DNA of 64,000 nucleotides from Methanobacterium sp. UBA44. Its GTDB lineage: Archaea > Methanobacteriota > Methanobacteria > Methanobacteriales > Methanobacteriaceae. Position 1 is the stretch's first letter, and every line of letters begins with the position of its first letter. The position numbers and the translations under genes are program-made. Shown here one piece after another: positions 63,650-64,000 of this stretch. The notes under the pieces are model-generated. The model had not been told where the DNA came from. It did no database searches and worked only from the letters and a program-made list of their open reading frames with translations. Where the stretch lies: the NCBI GenBank assembly GCA_002494885.1, contig DACV01000002.1, positions 556,999 to 620,998 on the forward strand, written 5' to 3'.

Positions 63650-64000
63650 ATGGCAAAATGGGATAGAATTAGTATTAAACGAAAAATGTCATCTGAAGAA
63701 CTGGATAAAAGAATAAAAAGTCTAGAAAAAGATGTCAAAATATTAAATAGATTACATTTCATAAGAAATCGTTATCTTGGAGATTCAGTAGAACTAGCAG
63801 CATCTAAATCAGGAGTAACTAAAAGAGTGGGATATATTTGGCAGAAAAGATGGAATGAAGAAGGATATGAAGGTTTAATCCCCAAATATGGTGATGGAAG
63901 ACCATCACAACTCACAGGGAAAGAAAAAACCAAATTAAAACAAATATTAAAGGAAAGAGATGATTGGACCACCAAAGAAATTAAAAAAATCATAAAAGAA
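63650..64000 (+). CDS. IS630-type transposase, N-terminal part (cut by the window edge)
   Basis: The first 117 codons of a gene that continues beyond the window. After a coiled start (MAKWDRISIKRKMSSEEL) comes a helix-turn-helix with HFIRNRYLGDSVELAASK and SGVTKRVGYIWQKRWNEEG, then YEGLIPKYGDGRPSQL, the DNA-binding pattern of IS630/Tc1-type transposases. The catalytic DDE part would lie outside. The left terminal inverted repeat was not identified. Confidence 0.75.
   Translation, partial: MAKWDRISIKRKMSSEELDKRIKSLEKDVKILNRLHFIRNRYLGDSVELAASKSGVTKRVGYIWQKRWNEEGYEGLIPKYGDGRPSQLTGKEKTKLKQILKERDDWTTKEIKKIIKE

Overview
The window is AT-rich archaeal DNA from a hydrogenotrophic methanogen of the order Methanobacteriales, most likely a mesophilic Methanobacterium. 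The evidence is a complete energy-converting hydrogenase A (Eha) operon, class III (Q-x-S-A-E) prepilins with their A24 peptidase, an archaeal 4-phosphopantoate-beta-alanine ligase, UPF0200/UPF0201 genes, a response regulator ending in a methanogen output domain, GGTGAT-type ribosome binding sites and archaeal TATA boxes. No rRNA, tRNA or CRISPR array was seen.

Layout. 1-9.5 kb: TrkA-type K+ regulator, Lhr-like helicase with a PdeM-like phosphoesterase, HEAT-repeat and coiled-coil proteins, MsrB, a CheY-like regulator, a frameshifted glutaredoxin-like gene and a zinc-ribbon membrane protein. 9.8-19.9 kb: MFS exporter, orphan NitT/TauT-type binding protein, yeast-type cytosine deaminase, MinD, YprB-like nuclease, a REC-PAS protein whose start is out of frame after a run of ten A, DJ-1/PfpI protein, quinone reductase, a tautomerase gene split by a 101-bp insertion, TRAM RNA-binding protein, PrsW-like protease and DUF362 protein. 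20-27.8 kb: uvrA-uvrB on the minus strand and uvrC on the plus strand, around a DUF169 gene. 27.9-34.7 kb: REC-PAS-MetOD1 regulator with a RAD55/KaiC-like ATPase, M42 peptidase, coenzyme A synthesis gene, UPF0200/0201, diphthine-ammonia ligase. 35-40.8 kb: type IV pilus-like cluster of prepilins with prepilin peptidase. 40.8-47.1 kb: pyrG, an ApgM-like gene, homoserine dehydrogenase, ACT-domain protein, GatC-like protein and asnB. 47.5-48.8 kb: SdrD-like surface protein. 48.8-62.8 kb: ehaA-ehaR plus Ftr-like, sugar-kinase, polyferredoxin and CBS genes in one minus-strand operon. 63-64 kb: DUF1616 protein and the start of an IS630-type transposase gene.

The most unusual signal is a family of small hairpin chains present at three loci (16799-16846, 17594-17693, 25028-25175). 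Each unit has a short A-rich 5' arm, usually a 3-nt loop, a T-rich 3' arm, usually an unpaired base, and a 2-4 bp clamp. One chain splits a 4-oxalocrotonate-tautomerase gene: deleting exactly 101 bp between two CTGCAA copies restores a perfect 61-codon gene. Another is read in frame as extra N-terminal residues of the quinone reductase. The third forms a cloverleaf-like structure that runs into the start of the DUF169 gene. All three have the same orientation. This looks like a non-autonomous mobile or amplifying element that I cannot assign to a named family.

How the genes fit together: Eha couples H2, ferredoxin and membrane ion flux and supplies reduced ferredoxin to the first step of CO2 reduction, the step whose C1 carrier chemistry the co-transcribed Ftr homologue relates to. 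MsrB, glutaredoxin remnant, DJ-1, quinone reductase and tautomerase form a loose redox/electrophile group, in which two genes are broken. The hom cluster keeps aspartate-family amino-acid genes together with CTP synthase.
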